A stretch of 64,000 nt of DNA from Azolla caroliniana (GCA_043228905.1 JBHGNT010000014.1:6014001-6078000); one strand, 5' to 3'; positions 48,525 to 59,500 are shown, counted from the stretch's first letter. Numbers and translations: made by a program. Notes: generated by a model not told the origin, from the letters alone.

Positions 48525-51500
48525 ATGCGCGGGAATCGAGAAAAGGCGCCAAGCATGGAGAAACAAAACCTCTGCCTCGTAGAGTCCCTCTCATTTCGCG
48601 AGAATAGAGCACTAAGCGTACATAGGCGATTAAGAGTGATCAGACGAACACAAGAAGGACGCATATACGTACCACTTCTACCAAGTCCCACAGACTCAGA
48701 CGATGATATGGGACACATGGCACTCTCGGAAGTGGCCAAGAAATGGTTCAAGCAACACGGGTTGGAAGGATTCCTAAGAATTGTCGAGGCACCTCCGCAT
48801 GGCGAGGAAGATAAAGTCGTGCAGGAGATCGATACGGAGGTCATCACAGAAGAGGCCATCCGCGCCATGACCAGCTTACCGGAGGGCGGAATATTCTCGA
48901 TCAACAACCCTTCACCAGAGATACTCACGAAGTTCTTTAGTGAGTACTCCCTGGCCAGCAAGGTGGCGAGGATGCTCTATTCCGAGAAGTCGCTCATGTG
49001 CTTCATGAGTATGGGCATGTACACCCTCGACCCCCAACTATGCCAAGGAATAGAGTTGGTTTGATTATAGCGACTTATGAGGGAGTACAGGTGGATTGGC
49101 CGGTGATCATCACTGACAGTTTGAGCGCAGCCATAGACTCAATAAAGGATAGCAAGAAGATGTGGACGGCGGTGCCGCAATGGCTCACTCTTTTAGCGCC
49201 GTCAGTAGAGCCGATACAACCGAAGAAGCGGGGGAGACCAACTGAATCAACCCCCAAACAATCTTCAAAAAGGCAGTAGCTCCTGGCTAAATAAGCGATC
49301 CGATGGAAAGTGGTTGGCTCATCACAGAAGGCGAAGGAGCAGCCTAGTCAGAAGTGTACGACAGAGAAGGAGACACCGGTGAGACCCTTAAAGATTAAGT
49401 TGCGCCAGCCGGAACAGCAATCAGAACAACAACAGGAGCAAGACCCCTTGGCGGCTTTAATCAATCGCGGAACCCTAGACAAGGAGCAAGAAGAAGAACC
49501 TACCGAGCACCTATTACGTCGCAAACAGACACGCGACGAGGGCCACAAAGGGGAGGAATCAAGTCTAGGAAAGGACAGTATACCAAAGCCCTACCCCGAG
49601 GAGCCGCAGCCAAGGAAGGAGTCAGAACCGGTTCAACCAAAGGCGGTGTTAGAAGCACCTATGTGGCAAGAAATAGCGGAACCGGATGTTCAAAACCCGG
49701 TGATTGAATTGCCGGTGTCGCCGACACAACAACAACAGCAAGACCGGGAACTGCCGCTAACTACCCAAAATAGGTTCCCAACGAGTGATGAAGCCACACC
49801 ACGACCAAAACCAACACGACAACAAATCACCTGCAGCCAATGGCTATGGTGGATAGGAGAACAAGTGGCTGGGGTGGTGTGCCACATAGAAGCAGAAGAA
49901 AGAGCACATGTTAACCGGTTGCTCACCACAACTGAACAACTAGAGAATGCCCGGTCAAGAATCTAGAGCATGGAACAAGAAATAAAAAATACTAGAGAAG
50001 AGTCGGCTAAGCTAGTCATCGAAGGACCGAAACACTTAGAACCAGTAGCACTGGTGAGTGTTCAGAATAATAAGACCCCGACGGCTGAAATAGTCTCGAT
50101 TATGAATAAGGCACAAGAACAAGAACTCGCCGTGCTAAAGGAAGAATTGGAAGCCCAAGAGGCCTTAAGGGCTAGAGAATGTGAAGGGAAGAAGGCAGCG
50201 GAGGAAGAACAAAAGAAATTGGCCGAAAGCCTACGGCGAGCCGAAGAAAGCCTGCGAAAAGTTCATCAAGCATATGACCGACTGAAGGAAGAAAAAGAAA
50301 AACTCTTGCAGGAAAAGGACAAACTTCAGTGCTCGGTGGAAGTAGAGATCGAGCGACTGAAGGAAGAGCTCCGACAACAAAAGGACCGGGAAGACCGTGC
50401 CCGCCATCTGATCAATCAACGACTGAAACAAAAAACAGACAACTTTGATCGGCTGCACCGGGATTACAAACACTTGGATGCGGAACATAAGAAATTGATC
50501 ACTAAAAGTGACCGGCAGCAGGAGAAGTTACGGGAACTTCAGGATGAGGTTAACCGGACAACGACGGCCCTGGTGGAAGAACAATCGAAGGGGGTTGAAG
50601 CAGCGAAAAGACTAGCGGAAGCGGCGAAAGAACGGATGGAGCTGACCCGATAGCACTCTGAGGCAATGGAACGCGCTACAATGGTTCTAAACAAAGTTCA
50701 AACTACCTATCAGACATAGCTCATGCACTACAGAAGCCAAGAAGCGGCAACCGTGAGCCTTATCAAACAATTGAAGGAAGAAAAACAGGCCACAGAGAAT
50801 AAGTCGAAGATGGGGCGGGGGTGAATCCGTGATATGGTGCTAACATGGAGAAACTGGATGAAGAGACTAGTGGAAGAAAGTTCGGTTCAATGGTGGTCTA
50901 CATGGGCTAAGCAGGCAACAGAGTTACAATTGCTGAGAGGGGAGGCAAAGAACCGGAGGAAGGACGACAACGATTTCTATCAATTGGATGAGGAGAACAT
51001 TGTAGCCATAAGGGAGGAATTGTCGGACGACATCCTATCTTTAGCCGAGGAACATTTGGCAGTGGTGAGGCAATTGGTGGAACAGCTGAACGACGACTAA
51101 CTAGATACACAACTCCAGTTCGAGCGGTATGAACGAGAATTGCGACGGCAAGAGGTGGCCAAAAGAACTGTGGCGATCAATATCAGTGACGAAGAGCATT
51201 CTTCGGAGCAGGCACCCGAATGAAGCCGGAACTAGGGGAAGCCAGCAGAACAAAACTCCAGAGGAGTAGCCAAAGGATGAAAACCTGCACACTAGAAACC
51301 ATCAACAAGAGGAGCCCAAACCAACAGAACCAGAACCAGAAGCCTCGAAACCAATGGAACCGGAGAGACCAGAGCAGCAGGAGCAGGAGCGGGGGCAATA
51401 GACGACAGAGTAGCTACCTGATGAGCATTTAGAACCCTTGGACTAGAGCATTCTGGACATTTTGGAGGAAGATTGAAGGGCGAACCGTGGGATTCGACGT

Positions 51501-51528
51501 ACAAGGTACTGTCCCACGGGCGTGCCAT
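48525..51528 (+). pseudogene. Gypsy-C post-pol ORF2: long coiled-coil protein
   Basis: About 1000 codons between pol and the next LTR, in several broken frames. 48525-49064: KWFKQHGLEGFLRIVEAPPH, DTEVITEEAIRAMTSLPEGG. 48998-49279: HEYGHVHPRPPTMPRNRVG. 49310-49966: Gln/Glu/Pro-rich linker, then WLWWIGEQVAGVVCHIEAEE. 49970-50653: a nearly unbroken coiled coil of about 225 residues (LRRAEESLRKVHQAYDRLKEE, then QLQDE-type heptads). 50834-51100: WWSTWAKQATELQLLRGEAK and LDEENIVAIREELSDD. The tail is Pro/Arg-rich. Order and motifs match Gypsy-A ORF2 and extend beyond the point where Copia-1 cut it, so this copy shows the full layout. Function unknown. Confidence 0.8.
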
Positions 51529-51529
51529 G

Positions 51530-52009
51530 TGTTAACCGGCAAAGACTTAAAAGCTAGATAAAGTCCAGAATGGGAAAGGGATAATTATTTTAGAACCAGG
51601 AGTTGTTATAATTATTATATATTTTGGAGAAGAGAACGGACGGACCCGGAATCGGTGTGCCGATCTAGATTCAGACCGGTTCGTGGCCGGTTGCCGTTTG
51701 GCACTGGTTCGTACCCAAAGCCGGTGACCTATACAAGGACCCGGTTAGATTGTAATCAGATAGTGGTTTATTAATGAAAGTGTTGTTGTTCTACATCTTG
51801 TTAATATTTGAAGCTTTAGTTAATTATTGTTCTGTGCTTAATAGAATCTATCTTACGCGTGTATTACGATCCTTAACCATGTCGGTTAGTAGCCGATTAG
51901 GAATACGTTTGTATCACGGTCTCCGCCTACCCAATTGCACCACCCTTTGGTGAAGTGTCTTAGAGGGACACCCTGTGTTAGGGCTAGTCTTGTCCCAAGG
52001 AGTAACACA
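51530..52009 (+). repeat. Second LTR of Gypsy-C
   Basis: 480 bp, TGTTAACCGG to GTAACACA. Has an extra block (TACAAGGACCCGGTTAGATTG.. region near 51733-51762) that the first LTR lacks. Confidence 0.88.
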
Positions 52010-52546
52010 GTTTTTGGCGACCACGATTCCTGCTCAAGCAGAGTGAACAGTAGGGGGTATGGATGACTAGACCAACAAAGGAACCAGCAACAAAGCAAGC
52101 GAGACGACTCACCGAAAGATTGTGGAAGCGCGAAGCATACCACCAGGTGGCAGAAGAAATCAACGCGGATCGATCCTTTTCAAAGGTGATCCGACGAGTG
52201 GCTGTGGAGTCACTCCGTGTGTAGCAAAATTCCCATCTAGACGAAGGAAGCAATTTAAGTAGTCTGAAGGAAGCCGAATCCATCATGTAGGCATTAACAA
52301 CGGGAGAAGGCGATTCGGAACCATTTTCGGACGGCTAGTACAGTGCACATTCGAATTACTGCAGCACTCACGACACCCCGGACGGACCGGAGGACGAAGA
52401 ATCGGATAACATACCGACACCGGAACTAGGATAACAGAATTGGAAGCTTCAGGAAGGCATGAGGTGGATCAACCTCCGACACCGCCACGCGAGCCCCTGA
52501 AGGAGGAGGAGGAGGGACGACCTCCAACACCGCTTCCGAAAAGAGA
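52010..52546 (+). pseudogene. Second, truncated internal region of Gypsy-C (primer site and gag start)
   Basis: After the second LTR comes the primer site again (52015-52033), then an ATG at about 52063 and the gag start (MTRPTKEPATKQARRL). It retains a stretch (VIRRVAVESLRV, near 52190-52230) that the first copy has lost. It breaks off at 52546, where minus-strand Copia-G resumes. Confidence 0.82.
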
Positions 52547-52655
52547 GGCACATACTCGAGGCACATTTTAGATACTGGATTATCCACTTGACCGTGTTCT
52601 AGTGCTCTTTTACGGGATTGGTCATGGCTCGGTTCACCACTCCGACTGCATATGG
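52547..52655 (-). pseudogene. Copia-G pol end (RNase H upstream part), part 2
   Basis: The minus strand reads AYAVGVVNRAMTNPVKEH, a stop, then VKWIIQYLKCASSMC, the stretch just upstream of the RNase H aspartate. This is what would join 41546 if Gypsy-C were removed. Beyond 52655 the copia similarity ends. Confidence 0.75.
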
Positions 52656-52904
52656 GTAAAAGCATGCGAGTGGAAACACTACTATAGCTAATTAGCTACT
52701 AAAATGGCCATAGCTAATTAGCTATTTATTTAGCTAGTCTTTTTTGTGGGAAAATCAAATATTTGGAAAACTAATTTATGAAAAAACTCAAATATTTGAA
52801 CTTCTCTTTCAGACGTAGTGGAACTTGGGGAATAGCACCATCATCTAAGGTCGACTTCAATGTCATCAATTGCCTGTTTAGCCTAAGTTTGATTTTGAAC
52901 GTAG
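52656..52904. other. Boundary region with AGCTAATTAGCT motifs
   Basis: No copia or gypsy similarity. 52683-52735 holds three AGCTAATTAGCTA-type motifs of the kind that fill the intron at 55105-56031. The rest is moderately AT-rich and may be promoter or 5' untranslated sequence of the gene starting at 52905. Confidence 0.45.
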
Positions 52905-53008
52905 ATGGAGTACTCAGAGCACGAACGTAGACGTAGCTCCCGCAATAGCAGAAAATCGACATTGCAGATTCAGAGCTACAACACAGAACCCACTCGATCA
53001 TCGTCCAG
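52905..53008 (+). CDS. Putative exon 1, Arg/Ser-rich N-terminus
   Basis: The ATG at 52905 opens MEYSEHERRRSSRNSRKS and runs to a good donor CAG|GTATGT at 53009. It ends in phase 2. The RS-rich composition continues across the predicted junction into the next exon. Evidence is splice signals and frame continuity only; no homologue is recognised. Confidence 0.45.
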
Positions 53009-53104
53009 GTATGTTTTAGTTACAGAAACCCCAAACATTTGTTTTTTCTTTTTGACTACTGTCTGAACTTTGGTGCCGATTCATATTTCCCCAAAATCGA
53101 ATAG

Positions 53105-53161
53105 GGCGAAGTCCTTGGAGTCCCATACAAGGATGTCTTGCAGATCGAGGAGTAGCAGCAG
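53105..53161 (+). CDS. Putative exon 2, Arg/Ser-rich
   Basis: The acceptor AATAG| at 53104 and the donor CAG|GTGTGT at 53162 bracket 57 nt that join exon 1 in frame (RAKSLESHTRMSCRSRSSS). It again ends in phase 2. How it joins downstream is unclear, because a phase-2 join to 53764 hits a stop after about 17 codons. Confidence 0.4.
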
Positions 53162-53763
53162 GTGTGTTTATATTACTTTTTTTGTGTTTAATCCTGTCTT
53201 TAGTGATGATTGGGGTTTCTGATTGAAATTTCTAATTAGGGTTAAATTTCTGATTAGGGTTTGTGATTGAAATTTCTGATTAGGGTTTCTGATTGAAATT
53301 TCTGATTAGGGTTTTTTACTATAAATTTCTGATTAGAATTTCTGAATAGGGTTTCTGGTTACAAATTTTGATTACAGATTAGAATTTCTGAATAGGGTTT
53401 TTGTTTATAAATTTCTGTTTAGAATTTCTGATTAGGGTTTGTGATTGAAATTTCTGATTGAAATTTCTGATTAGGGTTTCTGATTGAAATTTTTGATTAG
53501 GGTTTTTTATTATAAATTTCTGATTAGAATTTCTGAATAGGGTTTCTGGTTACAAACTTCTGATTACAGATTTTGATTAGGGTTTCTGATTTCAAACTTC
53601 TGATTATAGATTTTGATTAGGGTTTCTTATTTCAAATTATGATTAGGGTTTCTGATATGCTAAGTTAAAGATTTTGCATTATTTCTGTTGTTGTTGATTG
53701 GGGTTTCTGATTCTAACATATTCTGATTTTGCACTATTTCTGATTTCTGAAATGATATTTCAG
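53162..53763 (+). repeat. Intron-like minisatellite rich in TTAGGGTTT
   Basis: Imperfect repeats of TTTCTGATTAGGGTTTCTGA and TGATTGAAATTTC, from about 53215 to 53660. About nine exact TTAGGGTTT (AAACCCTAA on the other strand, the plant telo-box) plus variants such as AATAGGGTTT. Bounded by GTGTGT at 53162 and TTTCAG at 53758-53763, which fits an intron. Confidence 0.75.
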
Positions 53764-54445
53764 ATGGCTCGTTCCTCCATATCTGAGAGTGCTAAACTTC
53801 GCAAAATTTTTGTAGACAAAGGAGGACTTCCACAACACCTATGGTCTGTCACTCGAGGGTGTTGACCCTGCTGTCCTAAGTGATAAATTGATCAGTGATG
53901 TAGACTAGATGACTGTATGTATAGTGCCTAGAGTCAAAAGCAAGGTCAAGCTGAAGCATGTACGAGCCGACTTGTACGATTATTGCATGAGGCTGCACCA
54001 GAAAGTTCATCAGGAGATCCCAGTCAACAATGAGTTGTCAGTTTCATTTGCTGGAGCATTTGCATATGAGTACTGCAAAACAACGAAGGAATCCAGAGAC
54101 CCTGAAATGTATAGGGTAGCTTGGGTAGTCTATGGTGAGGCATCGGTAAAAAGATGCCGAATGATGGGAACCTTGGCACAAAAAATAGACAGATTTTGGA
54201 GCATGGCAACTGTTGATGCAATTGCCGACTCCCAGCAAAACCGGGGGCATACACCACACTGACACCCAAGGAAAGCCAATGTCGATGATACAGGTGAGAC
54301 ATTGGTTAGCTATATGCTAAAATATGTCCATGAAGCCTGTGAGACATTGGCATTTTTTAAGACTGATTTAGAGAAAGCCACAATGGCTTCTGCAATGGAG
54401 AGCAAAGTTACTTCCGCTATTACAACGATTAGAAATAAGATTCAG
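53764..54445 (+). pseudogene. Exon-like region of unknown protein, two in-frame stops
   Basis: From 53816 one frame runs to the donor TTCAG|GTAAC at 54446. It is broken only by TAG at 53906-53908 and TGA at 54260-54262, both one C to T change from a sense codon. It reads LSLEGVDPAVLSDKL, then KHVRADLYDYCMRLHQKVHQ, FAGAFAYEYCKTTKES, YMLKYVHEACETLAFF. An alternative frame from the ATG at 53764 (MARSSISESAKLRKIFVDK) leads in but is shifted by one base. The protein is not recognised. It could be a pseudogene or could contain unrecognised small introns. Confidence 0.5.
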
Positions 54446-54528
54446 GTAACTATTGTTTTGTTGGTATGTGATTATGTTATAAATAACTTTAAGGGTAAAA
54501 TGTACTAATCAAGCATTATCTGGAATAG

Positions 54529-54671
54529 GTTGCGCAACAGGAGCTTGAATTAGAGGGGCCATTGGATCCCCAACGTAAAATACAACTGCAAATGGAGATC
54601 CAGGTTCTTTCAATGAACCTAGATCTTCTTGGTGTAAATATTGTTGCAGATTACAATTTGGAAAGCTTCAA
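54529..54671 (+). CDS. Putative exon of the same gene
   Basis: The acceptor GGAATAG| at 54528 joins the phase-0 donor at 54446 in frame (KIQ-VAQQELELEGPLDP). It reads to FNLESF-like YNLESF and the donor CAA|GTAAGT at 54672. The exit phase (2) does not fit the next exon at the nearest AG by one base, so either the border or the gene is damaged. Confidence 0.5.
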
Positions 54672-54755
54672 GTAAGTTAACGATTCCTAAGCAAAGTTGG
54701 TGTATCTTTCTCAGACAAGAATAATTAATCGGTAAATTTCTTTGTTACCTTGAAG

Positions 54756-55092
54756 GAACAATACATTCATCAAGAACAAGTAGTTAGCTGCCTTAAGAAG
54801 CAACTACATTTTGTGGAGGGAATGGTAAGGACCAGACAGGATTTGGACCTGAACATTCTTGCTCCCTTACCAAATGAAGGAGAACCAGAAAATGATTTAT
54901 TGACAGTTCAAGCACATTGCATCGCTTGCGGGTTAGGTGTGGAGGACAAAACTACGTCTTTGTTGGTTCACCTAGAACTATGCAACCACACATACCATCT
55001 GCTTTGTTTTCAACATGCCTGTCGAATTGCTACATTCTGTTTGGGAGATTGCAGTACAACTCTACCAAATGAGTGGAGAAAACTAACAGGTA
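54756..55092 (+). CDS. Putative exon with RING-like Cys/His cluster
   Basis: Frame EQYIHQEQVVSCLKKQLHF.. to EWRKLTG. It contains C-x2-C-x17-C-x-H-x2-H-x2-C, followed by further Cys including C-x3-C (CIAC ... CNHTYHLLC ... CLGDC). The spacing resembles a RING-H2 zinc finger, which in known families recruits E2 enzymes. The last pair is C-x3-C rather than C-x2-C, so the assignment is tentative. It ends at AACAG|GTATAC (55093) in phase 1. The first part before the cluster looks helical and charged. Confidence 0.55.
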
Positions 55093-55104
55093 TACCATAC
55101 TGTA

Positions 55105-56031
55105 GCTAATAAGCTTAGTCTTTTCTAATTAGCTAAGTCGTAAAAAGTATAGAAACTATTTTGCTACTATCATTGTAGCTAATTAGCTACTACCATAGTT
55201 GATTAAAGCAGCTAATAGCTATCCAATTAGCTAATTAGCTACTGCCATAGTTTACTACAGTAGTTAATTAGCTAAGTGGCAGCTAGTTAGCTACTAGCTA
55301 ATTAGCTATCCTACTGGCAGCTAATTAGCTACTCGTAGCTAGTTAGCTACTCATAGCTAATTAGCTAGTACCATAGTTGTGTAAAGTAGCTAATTAGCTA
55401 TCCTACTAGCTAATTAGCTACTGGCAGCTAATGAGCTACTAGCTAATTAGCTATCCTAGTAGCTAATTAGCTATGGTACTAGCTAATTCGCTAGTGCCAT
55501 AGTTGTGTAAAAAAGCTAATTAGTTATCCTACTAGCTAATTAGCTACTGGCAATTAATTAGTTATCCTAGTAGCTAATTAGCTATCCTAGTAGCTAATTA
55601 GTTACTGCCATAGTTGTGTAAAGTAGCTAATAAGCTATCCTAGTAGCTAATTAGCTACTGGTAGCTAATTAGATATCCTAGTAGCTAATAAGCTATCCTA
55701 GCTACTACATAGTTGAGAAAGTAGCTCATTAGCTATTATTGTAGCTAATTAGCTATCCTACTAGCTAATTAGCTACTGTCATAGTTGTGTAAAGTAGCTA
55801 ATAAGCTATCCTGGCAGCTAATTAGCTACTGGCAGCTAATTAGCTATCCTAGTAGCTAATAAGCTATCCTAGCTACTACATAGTTGAGAAAGTAGCTAAT
55901 TAGCTATCATTGTAGCTAATTAGCTATCCTACTAGCTAATTAGCTACTGCCATAGTTGTGTAAAGTAGCTAATTAGCTATCCTAGCTATTACCATGGTTG
56001 AGAAAAGTAGCTAATTAGCTATCCTAGTAGC
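55105..56031. repeat. Array of palindromic TAGCTAATTAGCTA units with higher-order repeats
   Basis: About 22 exact GCTAATTAGCT cores plus many one-base variants. They are separated by ATCCTAG, CTACTGGCAG and CATAGTTGTGTAAAG spacers. The core TAGCTAATTAGCTA is a perfect 14-bp palindrome. The block CCTAGCTACTACATAGTTGAG recurs 170 bp apart (about 55698 and 55868), which shows higher-order duplication. The array resumes at 61874-61945 after Copia-D. Confidence 0.9.
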
Positions 56032-56451
56032 TGTTGAGCGGCAAGCTCAACCGGAGCCGGATCGGCTGAATAAGCCTGAGTAGATAAGCGAGATGAATCG
56101 GTATGTTGGTGAGCAATCGAGCTGGTAAGCAGTAAGGACCGGTGAGCTGGGGAGCCGGTATGCCGGATCCAATCCGTAACCGGAAGCCTAGTATAGGTTA
56201 GACTACTAGGCAGTTATAGTCTCGTAGTTAGTGTTAGATGCTCGTGTGAGCATTGAAGTACACCGTACTTCTAACAGTCCCGTGTGGACTTGTATAAATA
56301 GTGCTGATGAGCGCGTTGTAGATACAGAGCATAGAGTATTCATATAATTTTGAAAAATAGTGTGTTTTTCTCTCTCTGTGTCTCTCGCGCGTACTCTCTC
56401 TCTCTCTCTATGTATTGTTCTTTCTAACGCTTCCGCAAGCAATCTTTTACA
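56032..56451 (+). repeat. 5' LTR of Copia-D
   Basis: 420 bp, TGTTGAGCGG to ..ATCTTTTACA. TATAAATAG near 56293 is a likely TATA box. A CT-rich tract near 56369-56410 follows. The first 15 bases (TGTTGAGCGGCAAGC) begin with a short inverted repeat GAGCGGCAAGCTC. Confidence 0.93.
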
Positions 56452-56462
56452 TGGTATCAGAG
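56452..56462 (+). other. tRNA-Met primer-binding site of Copia-D
   Basis: TGGTATCAGAG directly after the LTR. The twelfth base is T rather than C. Confidence 0.88.
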
Positions 56463-56546
56463 TGCGTGGGTTGAGAACCTCTGCTGTAGACATCTACGCT
56501 TGTGAAGGAAACCCTAACATATCGGAAAACAGACACAAAAGGAGAA

Positions 56547-59500
56547 ATGGAAGGAGGTATGGCTACATCGTTCCTGGTGGAGAAGCTTGACAGAACCAAC
56601 TACGCATCTTGGTCATACAAGATGCACTAGTACCTCCTTGGGCATGGCTACTGGAGTTATGTTGACGGAGTGAACGACTTAGCACCGGAGATGACACACA
56701 AGGACTTCCTAGTGTGGGATCAGGCGGCAAGCAGGGTGATGTACTGCTTCACGTCCAGTGTCGGTGACCAGCTGCTCAGCCATATCCGTGACGCCAAGAC
56801 ACCGAAGGATGCTTGGGGAAACCTGAAGAAGGTTTTCGGCGCAAGCACCACTGCCCAGAAGCTGCAACTCAGACAGGAGTTGAGCAATGTTCGACAGAAG
56901 AACATGTCGGTGGCAGATTACACAAACCGGATCAAAGGGATCTGTGACTCACTTGCCTCTATTAACATCACCGTAGAGGAAGACGGGATGGTGCAAGTCT
57001 GTCTTGGAGGCTTCGCGTCCAAGTTCAGAGCTTTCCGGACTGTGGTTTGTACAAGGGAGAATACGCCCTCATTTTTTGACTTACAGTTGATGCTCCTTGT
57101 AGAGGAGAACCACGCCGGTGCATCTACCAGTGCATCCCCAGACAGCCGGATGTTGTACACGGGAGCGGATCGGTCCCACGGGCGTGGTGGACGAGGCAGG
57201 TCGGCACGCAATGGAGGCGGCCGGCAAGAGCAGGAACGAAGGCACAATGAGCGTGCCGACAATAGTTCCGGGACTTCCACAAGCAGGGGGAGTCAAGGTG
57301 GTGCCGGAGGCCGGCAAGACAAATCCGCTACGGAATGCTGGTACTGTGGCAAAAAGGGCCACAGGGAAAGCGAGTGCTGGAGAAAGCGTGCCGATTCGGA
57401 CAAATCCGGATCCAGCAAGACCGGTAAGGAAGGCCGACAAAGCTCGCACTACGCAAACGGATCGGGAGGATCCAAAAATGGTAAGGGGCCAGCCTTGGTG
57501 AGGAAGCACAAGGCAAACTCAATGAAGAAGACCACTTCCAAATCGGAGGAAGTGTGGTATGTTGACTCTATCGCATCGAACCACATGACGAGCCACAGGG
57601 AGTGGTTCTCCTTTTTGGAGAAGCCAGATCAACCGGGAGTTTAGGAACCGGAGACAACACTCCCCACCTGATCATGCACGTCGGAGAAGCCCCTTTGAGC
57701 CACGTCGGACAGAGGGGGAAGATGATGAATGTATTACATGTTCTGACGATCACGAAGAACCTGGTGTCGGTCGGACAGATCGTCGACCAGGGGATGTAGG
57801 TGCGGTTTACGCACCTCGGGTGCCTCATTGAGGATGAGGGCGAAGTTATTGCGCAAGGGCGCAGAGATGGGAGGATGTTTATCCTCAACACCAATGACGT
57901 CGGCACCGCACTGTTTGCCAAAGGACAGAAGGTCGAGTCGGATATCGACCTGTGGCACAAGCGGATCGGCCACGTCAACTACTGGAGGCTTCAAGACCTG
58001 CAAACGGAACAAGTCGTTTTCGATTTGCCGAAGTTTAGCGGCCGGAGAGCCCAGATTTATGAAGCCTGCCAACTCGGGAAGCAACACCAACTTCCATTCC
58101 CCACCGAAAGAAATCGAAGCCATAACAAGTTCGATCTTATCCATTCGGATGTGTGGGGACCGGCACAAAATGTTAGCATTGGCGGGAGTCTATATTTTTT
58201 CTTTCATCGACGACTACACGCGGCATACGTGGATCTACCTCATTGAGCGGAAGAGTGAAGTCTTCGAGTGTTTCCGGAGCCTCCAGAAGATGGTGGAACG
58301 GGAATTGGAGAGGAAGATCAAATGCCTACGGTCAGATGGTGGAAAAGAGTACTTTTCCAGCCAATTCAACAGCTATCTGCAACAAAAAGGAATTCAGCGA
58401 GAATTAAGCTGCAGATACACACCGCAACAAAACGGTGTGGCCGAAAGGAAGAATCGGTCGCTGATTGACGCGGCTAGGGCAATGCTGGAGGAAAACAGCA
58501 TGCCCAAGTTCTACTGGGCGGAGGCGGTCCAAACGGCCGTTTACATCCAGAACCGGATCGGGGACAAGGTGTCAGCTCACGAGTTGTATTTCGGGCGCAA
58601 GCTAAATTTGAGACACCTCCGGATATTCGGCAACATAGCCTATGTACATGTGCCGGATGAGAAGCGGAGAAAGCTGGATGCAAAATCGGAAAAATGCATC
58701 CAAGTCGGCTATGCTCAAGAGCAAAAGGGGTAGAAGTGTTATAACCCCTGGATGAAGCAAGTCCGAGTCAGCTGAGATGTCGAGTTTGATGAATCGGCAT
58801 CGTGGTATTCCTTACCGACTCCGACTTCCGATCCCGACCCAATGTCGGAGGATGGGGCTAGTGAGCCCGAACCGGCCGAGGTAGAGAAAGATGAAGCCAG
58901 GACTCAAGATGAGAGTCCGGAATCGTTCCGGTTAAGCGGACCAAATGAGAGACTGGATCAATCCAACCAGTTGGATGATGAGACGGCGAGTAGTGGAGAC
59001 TCTATCGTGCTCTCCCCGCTCAAGGAACCGAGGAGACGGTTCACACGCAAAGAGAAAGGGAAGCAGAAGATGCCGGAATTCGAGATCGGCAATGATGAGT
59101 CGGATCGGTGCGTATCTGAGTTCGGCAAGGATATAGGCAGATCTTTGGGAACGAAGACCGAACCAGCCAAGAAGGGTCTCATACCGGATAATGGTGAGTT
59201 ACGCCGGTCCACCCGCCATAAGGATCCCGTTAAACGGTACGGGTATAACGAGTACATGGCGCATCATTATGCGTACATGACCAAGATCGCGGAAGTGCGT
59301 GAGCCGGAGAGCTACGCAGAAGTGGCAAAGGACGCAAATTGGCGTGCCACTATGGAGGAAGAAATGCTGGCACTAGATGCCAACGGAACTTGGGACCTGG
59401 TTGACCCTCCCCGTCACTATAAACCGATCGGATGCAAGTGGGTGGACAAGGTAAAGTACAATGCCGATGGTACAGTTAACCGGTACAAGGCCCGGTTAGT

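Larger units (their letters stand above)
41547..52546 (+). mobile_element. Gypsy-C, decayed Ty3/gypsy element with LTR-internal-LTR-partial internal layout
   Basis: LTR 41547-41997, a full internal region with gag, pol and ORF2, a second LTR 51530-52009, and then a second primer site and gag start (52010-52546) that stops abruptly in Copia-G sequence. Same family as Gypsy-A. A solo LTR (47290-47935) is inserted in the integrase part. Many stops and frameshifts. No target repeat is testable, because the right end is lost. Confidence 0.88.

Noticed and set aside
53200-53660. Interstitial telomere track
   Set aside because: TTAGGG occurs only as TTAGGGTTT inside a longer unit and is never tandem (TTTAGGG)n, so it is not telomeric DNA.
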